Part shown: positions 25,581 to 39,236 of the stretch, one piece after another
Layout: the number at the start of each line of letters is the position of its first letter
How positions within the stretch are numbered: the first letter of the stretch is position 1
Source of the DNA: Prinsepia uniflora
Lineage: Eukaryota; Streptophyta; Magnoliopsida; Rosales; Rosaceae
DNA length: 64,000 nt
NCBI GenBank assembly: GCA_032719365.1
Contig: CM064873.1
Coordinates: forward strand, 5,366,501 to 5,430,500
Direction: 5' to 3'
The notes under the pieces: model-generated
The model's input: the letters and a program-made list of their open reading frames with translations, nothing else
What the model was told of the DNA's origin: nothing
Database searches by the model: none
Program-made: the position numbers and the translations under genes

Positions 25581-28500
25581 ATCCAGCAGGTTCGATGGAT
25601 GGATATGCGGTTTCAAACGTGTTCGAATTTCACTGAGTTTTGATGTTGATTGGTTTTCAATAAAGGTTTTCCGATGTTTTGGGTTCTGCCCGGATGAAAT
25701 GGTTTTCGATGGTTTTGGGCTGAGACCCGGGATTTAAGGAAAGGAAACTGTGTTCGGTTTTTCTTACATGGTTTTCTTAACCGGAATTTTGAATGGTTTT
25801 ATGACATGAATTTGATATGCATGCATTGGTTTTTAATTGGAGGGTATAAATGTACTTGTTTTATGAACTGTTTTTAAACTTATACTTTATTTTTTTCCAC
25901 TCACAGTCATTTCATGTTTTCGATACCCTCCAGTTTGTTACGATGCAGGCTGTTGGTTGAGAGAGACGGAGACATCACGCATACGATCCACAGTAGTTTC
26001 GGCGCACTTTGGGAAGTTTCGAATGCTACTGGACGGCCGAATTGGGAATCCCTTGTCCGACTTACGTGTCCCATGGAGGTTGGACGTCGGTTTAGCCTTC
26101 GTGTCATGCGTAAGTTAGACGGAAGCAGGATTTAGTCCTTAATCCCGGGGGATTAGGGGTGGGTCCTGTCAAAAACCAGTTAATTCAAATATAATAAAAC
26201 CTTTTATAAAACCAAAGCCATTTCCTTCCTCAAATCATTAAGGGCTTGACCCAAAACCATAAAACCAATCGTATGGGAACTCAGCCTAAAACCGTAAATC
26301 CAAATCATGTGGGTCACTGCCCAAATCCATAAACACATAAATCCGTAAATCAGTAAATCCAATAAAACATAGTTATACTAATCCTTGGCATCCCAGATGT
26401 CCGGTGACCCAAATGCCCAACGTCCCAGACATCATGTCACGGTTTAGGCTACGCGAGCCGCTCGGGGTCTCTCTGAGCCTATCTATGACATCCCAGATGT
26501 CTGATGTCTCAGATGTTTGACATCCCAGACGTCTAATAATAGCTATCCTGCTCCTGAGTCACTATACGGTCCGGTTGCTCCGTGCAATGACCCATCGCAG
26601 GCAATGCACCTTGAATACCCCAGTGTCCTAGATAGCTGGAGGAGACTATCCACATATCCATATATAACGATGGTATATGTAAAACATTTTATAAAATCAT
26701 TTCAAAACGGTTTAGAAAGGGACCCTTGCCCAGAATACCGTTAAATCTATTTCCTTTCTATAAACCATAAATGGAACTCATACCCGATATCATAATCAAC
26801 TGGGCCTCCAGCCCGAGAGTTCATACTAAATGGGTCTTAGCAAGATTACTTCATCAAATCAAATGGACTTCAAGTCCGATAGTTTTCAAATCAAATGGGT
26901 CTCATGCCCGATTCCATATTTCCAAATAAAAAACCATTCAATTAAACCATTATGGAAATACCAGCGCGTATAACACAGTATAAAATCATAAATATCGAAA
27001 TACGTGCGAATATGTAAACGTGAAATGCCATAATCAAATCCATCATAAATCATATATATAAAACATGTAAAACAGTTATGTGTGCATCATATGTAAAAAA
27101 CAAATGCCCACTCACAGGCCGTCCTAACTGCGCATTAATACTCATGCATAAGCCTCCCAGAGGCTAATTCACCATCTTCGGAACTTCCGGACCTGTCCAA
27201 ATCATACCAACGGTCACTAACGGACCCTATAAGGTCATACCTAAGACATATGAATAGTACAAGCCCGGGAACGCATCCCGAACACTCTTCCCGAAGTTTA
27301 AAATCTCAATTTGACCAACCTAACAATCTCCGATCGACCCGAAACAACTACCATTGGATTCGAATTGTCGAAACCTTTAAAATGACACTGGTCTTACCTC
27401 GAAAATCATGCCCCCACGCGCCAGTTAACATTGGTCAAAAGTCAACGCTGGCGTCTGCAGTCAACGGCTGACGTTATGCTGACAGGTTCTGACAGTGCCA
27501 CGTGTTAGCTGCGCACTAGTCCACGTCACTAACATGTCAGTGACACGTGGTAACCACTGATTGAACCAATTTACTGACATTATGACGTCATTTCGTCATC
27601 AACCTCTGTCTAGATCCTGCAAATCGGGTCGCGTAGACCCGCGACCCGACTTGATCCTAAATCCTTCGATTCTGATCTGTTTTAATCCTGGATTCTTCCT
27701 AATTGATCGTCTAGTCATTCCTAATCGATCTATGCACTCAAAACTGGGAAATCAAACCTAGATTTATACCTTTGATTGAATGAACAGTAGCCCAGAATTC
27801 CTCCGTCGATTTCTCTCAGCTCCGACCACCATTGACAGGACCCATGACAGGACCCCGTCTCAACTGGACGTCAAAAACCGTGCCCGGTCCTGCTCCCGTC
27901 TGACAAGTCAACCAAAGGTCCGAAACTACCCTTCAGTGCTTGCCAGACAAGAGATGTTTGCGCTGATTTCTGCTGCTGCCACTGCCTCACGATCAGTCTC
28001 AAATATCGTACCATGGCCTGGAGGGTCACAAAACAGAAAAGGTGTGAGTGGACAAAAATGACCTCTAATAAAAACATTTACCAAAATTATATTCTTACCC
28101 TCCAGTTTTCACAAACTTGCATGCATATCATAAAACATGAGTAATAGTATGAAATCATTCAAGTATGAACAGTGGACCGATAAAATCAAAACATATTTTC
28201 CTATGGTCCGTAAAACTCATGTTCACCAAATCAGTTCATGTTATAAAACATCAAATCCCGGCTCTCAGGCCAAAACATGTGAAAACATAATCACATGGCC
28301 ACAAAGACAAAAAACCCGTACTCAATACCAGTACGTCATCACAAACAACATCAATCAGCACTAATCACAAGTGCACAATAAATATATCAATCCAATCAAT
28401 CCGCACTACTCACAAATGCACAAACTATCACAATCACAGCTGCACTACCCACGAGTGCACAATCAAACCATCAACTGCACTACTCACAAGTGCGGCACTA

Positions 28501-30565
28501 CGCGTAGGCCAATATCTAGCCACTCTCTCTGGAACAGACACGTCTGGGCTCAACCCTCGGGCTCAGTCACATCTGTCTGGGCGAACACATCCACAGGCTC
28601 AGACCCATCCGAGTGACACATCCATGCTCAGTCACATCCGAGAAGTTGACTACCATAGGATCAACTCCCGATCCTACAATCATATCCCCCAAGCTCCGGT
28701 CGTCTGGGTAATCCCCCCAAGCTCCGACCGTCTGGGCATTTCACAATCACAATGAAAACCATCTCGGGAATTACATTCCAAAATATTTCAATCAAATCTT
28801 GTCTTCATACAAAGTCAAGATCATTCCCGACTGGGTCTCAAGCCCCAAAATACCATTTACACATAAACAGTTAAAATCACATTTTAAAACAATAAATAAT
28901 CCAGAAATCATCGTTGACTCACCAACTAAGTCAAAATATCATTTTAGAAATCATTTAGACTCCGAGCCTAGCCCAAAACATCATTTGCAAGTTCCTCGTA
29001 AAACGTGCCCGAAAGTCTGATTAAAATAATCATAAAATCACAAGAAATCATTATTCACTTGGGTTCTCACGCCCAAAATAATATTATCACACAAATCCAT
29101 GCGTTGCAACCTCCGTTGCCATTTTCACGTAAATCCACGAAATTGACCCTTGACTCATTCCCGAGTCACAACATCATTTTTCAATCCATGACTCATAATC
29201 CGAGTCCAAACATTATTTTCAATCAAATTCAATACCGGACTCATAACCCGAGTCCAAACATCATTTTTAACCAAATTCATAATTTCTCGAAAATCGTGCC
29301 AAATATAATAATATAAGAATCCATAAAATCGAGAAATCACCGGATTGAAACATCAATCATGCCAAACCATATAAAATCATATAATAAGGCATTTAAATCA
29401 TATATGCATGCATCACGGTTAGAAAACAAAGTCCACTCACACACACCGTCCAAAACGGTCCGTTTCCGAGCTGCACGTTTTTCCGTAAATTCTGGAAATC
29501 ACAACTCCTGTCCAAAATCATTATAGAGGGTTACAAACATCTCAAAATACTTCATATAATTTTCCCCAATTTTTTCAGAATTTAAATACGTATTTTTAAC
29601 GTAAAACAAAACTTCGGATACGCGGAACATTAACGAAACGATATCCGATTTCCTCGAAACTAGCCTCAAAATATTCGTTACAATGAGAGGATTCAAAGTC
29701 ATGTTGACCTCACCTTGAAACTAGGCCGTACGGGCCCTCACGTGCCGCCGTGAGTGGCTGCGCGTGAAACCCACGCGCCTGCTACAGTAACCGTCGTCCT
29801 CACCCGTTTTCTCTGCAAAACGGGTCCTTTTGCCAGCGAACAGACCCGATTCAATGTCTGTCAATTCAATACCAATTTCAACAATTGAACATTTAGTCAA
29901 TTTCGATTCAAGTCTAATTAGAGGTATGTAATCATAATTTCACCAAAACTTACCTTAAATCAAACAACCTGAAGATGAACATCGAAGAACACTCGAATAC
30001 TGTTCATCATTCAAAGTCCTTCAATGTCACATGATTTCCTTCAATTGATGCAACCAGAAGCTTCAGTGGACTCAGTTAAACACTTTCCCCAACTCAATTG
30101 CATCAATCCAAGCCTCAATTTCCTCGACTCAAGCACGAAATTTCTGAAACTACAGTCCTTCTGTTCTACCTCAAATGGACCTCAATTCTCTTCGTTCTTT
30201 TGATGTAAATGATCGTGGCAATACAAGAAGACTCAAATTAATCTCCATTTTGATCAACAAGGCACAAAGCTTCCAATTCGAATTTCCCCCCTAATTTTCT
30301 GAAATTCGAAATCCAGCCCCCCAGCTCTCAATCAATCCCTTGTTTTTGCCCAATTCAATTTAGTCTCAAAAGTCTCTCTGGTTCAGAAATGGAAGAGGGA
30401 TGAAGGTTGGAAGAAAATTGGATTGTTGATTGTACACGTTTAAGAAAACAGAAGAGATTAATGGAGGAATTAAAAATTAATTAAGTTTAATTAATATTAA
30501 AACATCATAATTGTGTCTTCCCCAAAACATGGATTCTGGTTTTAAGCCTCAATTTAAGGGATGAG

Positions 30566-32445
30566 TGACACGACCCATCCCAATCCCCCCGGGATTACCA
30601 TGGAATGTGTCATGCTCCCGTCTGACAACAGGTGTCAGACAAGGGATAACCTGTTGCCGCTGCCCAACCGGGCTTCCAGAGTGCGCAAGGATCGATGGAG
30701 GAGGTGTGCGATGTCCCAGTCTCTACTGCAGTCGCATCCGGAATCAACCTGAAGGGCATTAAAACAAAAGCTGTGAGTGGACGAAAATAAACAAGTCTGT
30801 TTAAAACATTTATAAAGACATTTATGCCCTTCAGTAAAAACATATGCATGCACCAAAAACCAATAATCACATATTTATTTAGAAATAACCATTAGGGCCT
30901 TCGCCCGGAAACCATAAGCATAGTTTCAAATCCCATAAGTCAATCCAAGAGTTATTTCATAAATCCAGTAATATACATTTATTATTTTTCCATCTCCGGC
31001 ATCCCCGATGCCTAGCGTCCCAGACGCTTGACGTCCTCGACGTCATATCTCTCGATATTAAGCAACGCGTACTGCCCAGGGTCTCACCGGGTCCATATCT
31101 CTGACATCCCCGATGTCTGACGTCCCCGACGTCAATCATAGCAATGTTGCTCCTGAGTCACTATACGGTCCGGCTGCTCCGTACAATGACCCCTCGCAGA
31201 CAATGCACCATGACTTCCCCAGTGTCCCCGACACCTTGAGGAGACCAATATATATCCTCGTATCGAGATGGTTTTATGGAACACATTTTATTATTCATTT
31301 CCAAAATATCACAAGGGCCCTGCCCCGAATTTCCATAAAACCGTCATAAGTCCAAATAGATGATTATTAAATCCAAAATCATTTATTCAATTCCATTTTA
31401 GGGTCCCTGACCCGAAATCACATATATAAATCAACTAGGCCCCTGACCCGATTTCATAAGTCAACTGGGCCCCTGGCCCGATTCTTAAATCAACTGGGCC
31501 CCTGGCCCGAATTTACTTCATCAAATCCGTAACTGTTTCATAAAATCATATCCGAACCACAATTATGGAAATCAGTACAAATTCGAAAAACCTCGATTTA
31601 CGCGCAACCCGTAAATCACCTCAAAATACGTGAAATCACATAAATTCACCGATATCAAAATCAAAGTATATAAAAGCAATTATAACAATCATGAAACAGT
31701 TATGCATGTATCAAATTTATAAAACCAATGTCCACTCATCGACCGTTTAACCGAGCGCCTCGATACGCGTGCCATAGGCCTTCCCGGGCCACACCACTAT
31801 CACCGGGACTCCCAATCCTGTCCAAAACACATTAGAGGGCCACTAACCTCTTCATTAACATCCTAGTAAAGTCCCGTAATTTTCCCGAATTTTTAAGTAT
31901 TTTTAAACTGGATTTAAAACTTTCGGACATCCCGAACAATATCGAAACGGGATCCGATTGACACGAAACCAACGCTAAAATGTTCGTTACATTGAGTAGA
32001 ACAAAAGTCATGTTGGAAGTTTCCCCAAAATACCCTCCACGCGCCCTCACGTGCCGCCCAAAGGGGCTGCGCGTGAAGCCCACAAGCGGTGAACAGTGTC
32101 ATCGTCTTCCCTTGGTGAACCGGGTTCACCGGTTCGAACCGGTTCAGCAGTTTCCGTCTAAATTACGAAAATGCCCTTGGGCTTCAGAACATCATAACTT
32201 TCACTACGAACGTCGGAATCGAACGTGCCACCCGTCTATGAACTCGTGACGTCCCAAACTATGTCACGGTCATTGGTCAAAGTCCATCTGACCGTCCGAA
32301 TTAAAAGTCAACATTTTGCCCACGCCTAGGGGCAAAACGATCATTTTGCACCATTCATCCGATTTCACTCAACTAATCCCAAATTAGTCATTCTAAACCA
32401 TAATTAAATAATATTAAATCCCGATATTCGGGACGGGTCGTTACA
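30566..32445 (-). mobile_element. 3' LTR of I
   Basis: Plus-strand ends TGACACGACCCATCCC and GGGACGGGTCGTTACA. It has the perfect inverted repeat GAAGGGCAT/ATGCCCTTC (30751-30759 and 30824-30832), a cluster of CCCCGATGTCTGACGTC-type palindromic units (30998-31135) and three AACTGGGCCCCTGGCCCGA units near 31435-31510. Confidence 0.92.
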
Positions 32446-35400
32446 ACCTTCCCTCCTTAAATAATTTCGTCCTCGAAATTACCAAATATCCTTACTCCAC
32501 ATCCACCTCGTGGAAAACATTTCGATCTCACATCTGTGTACACTTGTACACCCACTAACCAACACAAAGCTCGTCTGAACTCAGACGTCCCATCACGGTC
32601 TCTCACCGTACCGACCATACTCGACACCGCGAGTGAAATTGATCACCTGATCCTTGTCAATTTTACCATTTAGCTGACTCCTTCAGCTTGTCGGTTCCTT
32701 TCCATCATCAATCAAAAACACACCTGTAAGTCCATGCTGACACCATCAGCCACACTGTCACCACCAAGCTTTACCACCCGAGTAAAGCTCCAACCATCAG
32801 CTAATCAGTGACAACACCCCATACTGCCACTCGCTCAAAGTAGCGTAAGATAAACCACACGATCTCAATTCGCAGGGCAAGCCCAAACCTGCGACATATA
32901 TTAATCTAAATGTCCATAACCGCCGACTCCGTCAGCGAACCATGACGCTGAAAAAAAAACACGGCGTAATAACATCACACAAGGCTACTCGTAGTTACAC
33001 TGACCACCAATTCACTCATCCTGAGTGTGCGTATACCGTCAACTTACTCAATCAAGTGGTGCAACTGGAACACATTGAATGTCAGCCCAGCAGTGATCAC
33101 ACATCTCAATACTAGGGTTCCACTAGCCATCTATGGCTAAGAGCGCATGCTCATACAATCACTGAACCCGACAAAATCACTCTGCTCAGCGCACAGTATC
33201 CAATGTCCAGTCCACAAACACATCCAAACAAATGAGATCGGAACCAAGCCGATTACTAACATGTTAATCACACACCACTGGTACATCCCATGTACCGTCA
33301 CTAGGCACCACTTAGCCTATCCAGTATCAATCCTCGCACAACGTACCCTGTACGTACATCTATCCATCAATCCGCCTACAACCACCTAGGATGTGGCCAA
33401 ACACGTTCTAATTACTCTAGAGTCCATCTGTCAGATACTGTACCAGACAGATCCAAACTCCGACCCAATATCCATTTCCAAATCCGAATCCGAAATCATT
33501 ATTCCGTAAGCTAGCATTGGAATAATCATTCCGCACCCAAATCCAGTAATCCACTTTCAAGCTTCGAAATCGAATCCTGAATCGTCACCCAGAAATTCGA
33601 TTCCAAAACCCAAAAGCTCGTTCACGTCACCGAGACGTACCAAAACCGATCCTAGCGGTTACCAGCTCAAAATACTCGATTGACTTCATAGGGAAGCCAA
33701 TCCCAATATCCACACGTCTAAGGTTGACAACAATCCGACCACTTCGGGAACCTACTCACCCGAGTAACAAACCATATGGGCTCCACTTCGAAACGAAGTT
33801 CAGACCCGTCATTTACGACTCACATACTAAGGTAAGAGTGATAAACTCTCACCCTATCTGGGTCATCAAGATCAGGATCCAGATCCATTACTGCGTCATC
33901 TGACAAGTAACATCACGATCCTAGATCGTCACATTGTCCAAAGCGCACAACATCACAATCCAGATACACCTAGGATCCACACATGCTCACGTAGCTAACA
34001 ATCCAACTGAAACTGATCGTAGGGTCTTACACCCTCATTGAATTCTTCGCTAAATTCCCCTTGGTGGAAATGATGACCTCGCATTTCACCACCAAATCCA
34101 GAATTATACACAACTTCATGTGTCCAATGAACCCAAGCCAAACATGGGTCCACCCACCAATACACGCTCAACGTACTGGTAGCAATAATCAACGTCCGAC
34201 AGGGCAGAAAACAACAAGTCAACCCCAATGACTTCAGGATACCTATCACCAATGCGGGAACGAGCACTCCTCTCGTCTCCCAATCACAACTCTCCCCGAA
34301 TCAGGAGTTCCAACCATGTTGGAAACAGACATGCTCCCAACGAGATGTCATGTCCAACCACTGGACTGCCCACATCCTCACCTATACAGGTTCAACACTC
34401 GGTTTTCCAAGATATTCACAATTACAAAATTCCGCCACAACACCCCCAATGATTTACCTCGACTTTTCCAATTTCAATAATTTCCTTGCACTTTCTGGGG
34501 ATATTAGAATTTTACCACCTTACCAATCTCGGAGTTGGCAACAATTCCCCAAATCCACTAATTTTTATGACATAGGGAACATCATCCCTAGATTCCTCAA
34601 GTCTCAATCATACCTTTTTATCCATTCATCACTTGTCATCTCATAACTATTGGGACTTATCCCAATACGTCACAACCTCCACTGGATCCCTTCCAGTTCA
34701 TGACTCAACCACCACTGAGTTACAGATACCGATCATATGTCCATCAGGACAGAGTCACACCCCATCTCGTGGCTCATCACAATCACAATCACTGACACCA
34801 GCACCAGCACTAGTATCACCGACACTTGCCTCAACACACAGGCATCCATACATCCACACTAGCACACGAACATCCACGCTAGCACACTGTGTGCAAAGTT
34901 GATATCCTGGATCTCCGTCCATAAGGAACGACGATCCCGTATCACCACTCGTACCCCACGACTATGGGTACCTCCAATTTGACCATCCGTACATCAGGAA
35001 AATGAACGTTCCCTGAACGTCCCCTGATCCTCAAGTATTAAAACCACAATAAATACCCTTGATAGCCAGTCATCTCGACACAACTGTCGACCAACAGTCA
35101 TCGATGTCAAGATCCGTATCCACACCTCACACTATTATTCGATCCAACACGGAATTCCATAAGTTATCTCATAACCGTATCCGTAGATCGAAACCCATAA
35201 TCCTGACTAGACTCACTACAGTTATCCACCTGGTCATCCACGACCTTCGCCGCTCGTCGCAGCGTAAGTTCTCATTTAAAGTTCACTTTTCCAATCCATA
35301 AATTATAAATTAGGGTTCCAAAATCACACCCTAGGGTTCCACCAAACCCAACTACCTTCTGCAGTAAAATCCACAACCTGACCGACTCCGCGGTCCTGAC

Positions 35401-35845
35401 ATCGTATAGACGTCCAATCCAATCCAATCGTCAAATCAACGTGGGTTCCATCGTGGGTTCCACCACGAAGGTCATCGGCTAACTCCGATGCACCAACATC
35501 ACTTACCCTAGCCATCACTACCAGGGCCCACATTTTAGACCATTACCCAACTGAGTATCGCATTTCCATATCATTATTCAAATGGGGTTCCCTGAACCCA
35601 GCTGTGCCCAGTAGCACAACAATCCATCATCACATGACCGAACCAACGGTCCTACATTACCAGTTAATCACAAACAACCCCACTTGGGTCGAATCATGTT
35701 AATGCACGGCGTATCGGGCCAAACACACTCTATCCACTACTCAAACCCAAAACTATCTATCAGATTGACAACGGAACTGCAGCCCAAAGAGACATCACAT
35801 CCTCGACCTTCACGCACAAAAGAGCAAACCTGCTCTGATACCACT
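32446..35845 (-). mobile_element. Interior of I: conserved non-coding core
   Basis: 3.4 kb without coding capacity. The region 33000-33310 is homologous to 9613-9960 of A and 38840-39130 of H. All open frames here are short and differ between the three elements, so the similarity is not protein-driven. No tRNA or other RNA gene was recognised. Confidence 0.75.
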
Positions 35846-37730
35846 TGACACGACCCATCCCAATCCCCCCGGGATTACCATGGAATGTGTCATGCTCCAG
35901 TCTGACAAGAGGTGTCAGACAAGGGATAACCTGTTGCCGCTGCCCAACCGGGCTTCCAGAGTGCGCAAGGATCGATGGAGGAGGTGTGCGATGACCCAGT
36001 CTCTGCTGCAGTCGCATCCGGAATCAACCTGAAGGGCATTAAAACAAAAGCAGTGAGTGGACGAAAATAAACAAGTCTGTTTAAAAGATTTATAAAGACA
36101 TTTATGCCCCTCAGTAAAAACATATGCATGCACCAAAAACCAATAATCACATATTTATTTAGAAATAACCATTAGGGCCTTCGCCCGGAAACCATAAGCA
36201 TAGTTTCAAATCCCAAAAGTCAATCCAAGAGTTATTTCATAAATCCAGTAATATACATTTATTATTTTTCCATCTCCGGCATCCCCGATGCCTAGCGTCC
36301 CAGACGCTTGACGTCCCAGATGCTTGACGTCCCCGACGTCATATCTCACGGTATTAAGCAACGCGTGCTGCCCGGGGTCTCACCGGGTCCATATCTCTGA
36401 CATCCCCGATGTCTGACGTCCCCGACGTCAATCATAGCAATCCTGCTCCTGAGTCACTATACGGTCCGGCTGCTCCGTACAATGACCCCTCGCAGACAAT
36501 GCACCGTGACTTCCCCAGTGTCCCCGACACCTGGAGGAGACCAATATATATCCTCGTATCGAGATGGTTTTATGGAACACATTTTATTATTCATTTCCAA
36601 AATATCACAAGGGCCCTGCCCCGAATTTCCATAAAACCGTCATAAGTCCAAATAGATGATTATTAAATCCAAAATCATTTATTCAATTCCATTTTAGGGT
36701 CCCCGACCCGAAATCACATATATAAATCAACTGGGCCCCTGGCCCGATTTCATAAGTCAACTGGGCCCCTGGCCCGATTCTTAAATCAACTAGGCCCCTG
36801 GCCCGAATTTACTTCATCAAATCCGTAACTATTTCATAAAATCATATCCGAACCACAATTATGGAAATCAGTGCAAATTCGAAAAACCTCGATTTACGCG
36901 CAACCCGTAAATCGCCTCAAAATACGTGAAATCACATAAATTCACCGATATCCAAATCAAAGCATATAAAAGCAATTATAACAATCATGAAATAGTTATG
37001 CATGCATCGAATTTATAAAACTAATGTCCACTCACCGACCGTTTAACTGAGTGCCTCGATACGCGTGCCATAGGCCTTCCCGGGCTACACCACTATCACG
37101 GGACTTCCAATCTTGTCCAAAACACATTAGAGGGTCACTAACCTCTTCATTAACATCCTATTAAAGTCCCGTAATTTTCCCGAATTTTTTAGTATTTTTA
37201 AACTGGATTTAAAACCTTCGGACATCCCGAACAATATCGAAACGGGATCCGATTGACACGAAACCAACGCTAAAATGTTCGTTACATTTAGTAGAACAAA
37301 AGTTATGTTGGAAGTTTCCCCAAAATACCCTCCACGCGCCCTCACTCGCCGCCCAAAGGGGCTGCGCGTGAAGCCCACGCGCGGTGAACAGTGTCATCGT
37401 CTTCCCTTGGTGAACCGGGTTCACCGGTTCAGCGGTTTTCGTCTAAATTACGAAAATGCCCTTGGGCTTCCGAACATCATAACTTTCACTACGAACATCG
37501 GAATCGAACGTGCCACCTATCCATGAACTCGTGACGTCTCAAAATACGTCACGGTCATTAGTCAAAGTCCATCTGACCGTCCGAATTAAACGTCAACATT
37601 TTTCCCACGCCCAGGGGCAAAATGGTCATTTTGCACAATTCGTCCGATTTCACTCAACTAATCCCAGATTAGTCATTCTAAACCATAATTAAATAATATT
37701 AAATCCCGATATTCGGGACGGGTCGTTACA
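35846..37730 (-). mobile_element. 5' LTR of I
   Basis: Partner of 30566-32445. It carries an extra CAGATGCTTGACGTCC unit in the palindromic cluster near 36310 and one wobble-compatible change in the hairpin arm (ATGCCCCTC). Confidence 0.92.
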
Positions 37731-38264
37731 ATGAGTGACACTTGTCACTCATCCAAGTGTGTTCAGTCACTGGGTACTGTTCATAATAAAATAATATTTT
37801 AATCTCGGTTCATTCGGTTAATCGAGTCTGTTCCCGTGACCATAACTTCGTCGTCGAATCTCCGATTTCGGCATGCCGCCTGTCGTTGGATTCGTATCGA
37901 CGAGACCTACTTAACAGTCCTTGGTCCTCTTTCATTGGACTTCCCGGGTCAAAAGTCAACATTTGGCCCCTTTTTAGGCAAATTACCAAAATACCCCTCA
38001 ACTTCCGAACGTCATAACTTTCTCCTCGAATGTCAGAATCGAATGTGCCACCTGTCTACGAACTCGTGACGTCCCGAACTACGTCACAGTCATCGGTCAA
38101 AGTCCGTTTGACAGCCCTAACTAAAAGTCCACATTTTACCCACGATAGGGGCAAAACGGTCATTTTGCACAATTCGTCCGATTTCACTCAACTAATCCCC
38201 GATTAGTTATTCTAAATCATAATTAATTAATATTAAATCCCGATATTCGGGACGGGTCATTACA

Positions 38265-39236
38265 ACCTTCCCCCCTTAAAGAATTTCGTCCCCGAAATTC
38301 CAACTATTCGTATTCCACAGCCACCTCGTGGAAAACAAATCGGCCTCACAACATATGTACACATGTACACCCACAAGCCAACGCAGAACTCGTCTGCACT
38401 CAGACGTCACATCACAGATGCTCGTCGTACTAACTACACTCGACCACCTCGAGTGAAATTGGTCACCTGATATTGGTAATGTCACCATTAAGCTGACTCC
38501 TTCAGCTTGACGATTCCTCGTAATCACTAATGTGCCCTGACCTCCGCTCTCATCGAGAGTTACCAAAACTCACTTGTCAGTCCATGCCGACACTACTAGC
38601 CAAACTGTCGCCACAAAGCTTTGCCACCCTTGTAAATCGCCAATCAGTAACAAATCAGTGACAACACATCGCACTACGACGTCCGTCAATGTAGCATAAG
38701 ATCAACAACATGATCTCACCTCGCAGGGCAAACTCAATCCTGCGACAAATACCAACCGCAGTAACCACAACTGTCACCCCCTCAGCGATCCCAGATGCTG
38801 GTAAGTTCACGACAAGATAACATCTCGCAAAGAAAATCGTGGTCACACTAACCACCAACTCACTCAATCAGATGGTGTAACTGGAACACATTGAACACCA
38901 GCCTAGCAGTGATCACACAACTCAACACTAGAGTTACACTAGCCAACCATGGCTAAGATCACTTGCTCAAACAATCACTGAAATCATCAGAATCACCCTG
39001 CCCAGTGCATCGTGTTCAATGTCCAGTTCACGTTCACAACCAAAAACCAATGGTATTGGAACTAAGACAAATACCAACACGTTCATCGACACATCACTGG
39101 TACAACCCATGTACCGTCACTAAGTATCAAGTACCATCATCCATACGATACAGCAAATCGTGCACCAAGTATGATCCTACAGCTGGACCCCAATAGTCCA
39201 TATGATCAAATGTCAAGTATTACTCCAATCCCATAG
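38265..39236 (-). mobile_element. Interior of H, first part
   Basis: Begins with the polypurine tract and TTTCGTCCCCGAAATT, then the non-coding core shared with A and I. Interrupted at 39237 by N. Confidence 0.8.

Larger units (their letters stand above)
20473..26171 (+). mobile_element. Solo LTR E, split by F
   Basis: Plus-oriented LTR in A's 5' LTR. The start is damaged (AGAACGACCCGTCC in place of TGTAACGACCC) and the end is GGGTCCTGTCA. The target duplication AAAAC is at 20468-20472 and 26172-26176. Its own length is about 2.5 kb. It contains a GAGTTTAAAGACTCGG minisatellite (25440-25580) and the perfect inverted repeat GGAGGGTAT/ATACCCTCC at 25839-25847 and 25923-25931. Two copies of an AATCACGGCAGGAGACGG word lie at about 20893 and 21041. 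Confidence 0.88.
30566..37730 (-). mobile_element. Element I, full-length non-autonomous LTR retrotransposon
   Basis: Complete 7165-bp element in the 3' LTR of H with a perfect target duplication ATGAG (30561-30565 and 37731-37735). LTRs are 30566-32445 (1880 bp) and 35846-37730 (1885 bp), with about five differences in the first 215 bp. The interior 32446-35845 (3.4 kb) has a primer site TGGTATCAGAGC (35832-35843, 2-base spacer) and a polypurine tract (minus AGGAGGGAAGGT, at 32446). No frame longer than about 100 codons and no gag or pol motif is present, so it is non-autonomous. Its LTRs are shorter than the others because the minisatellite segment and U3 are reduced. Confidence 0.95.
27845..38264 (-). 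mobile_element. 3' LTR of H, split by I
   Basis: Own sequence about 3.25 kb. It is near-identical to the 5' LTR at 43368-46155 over long stretches but lacks two deletions seen there. It has the inverted repeat GGAGGGT/ACCCTCC (28020-28026 and 28097-28103). Confidence 0.9.
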
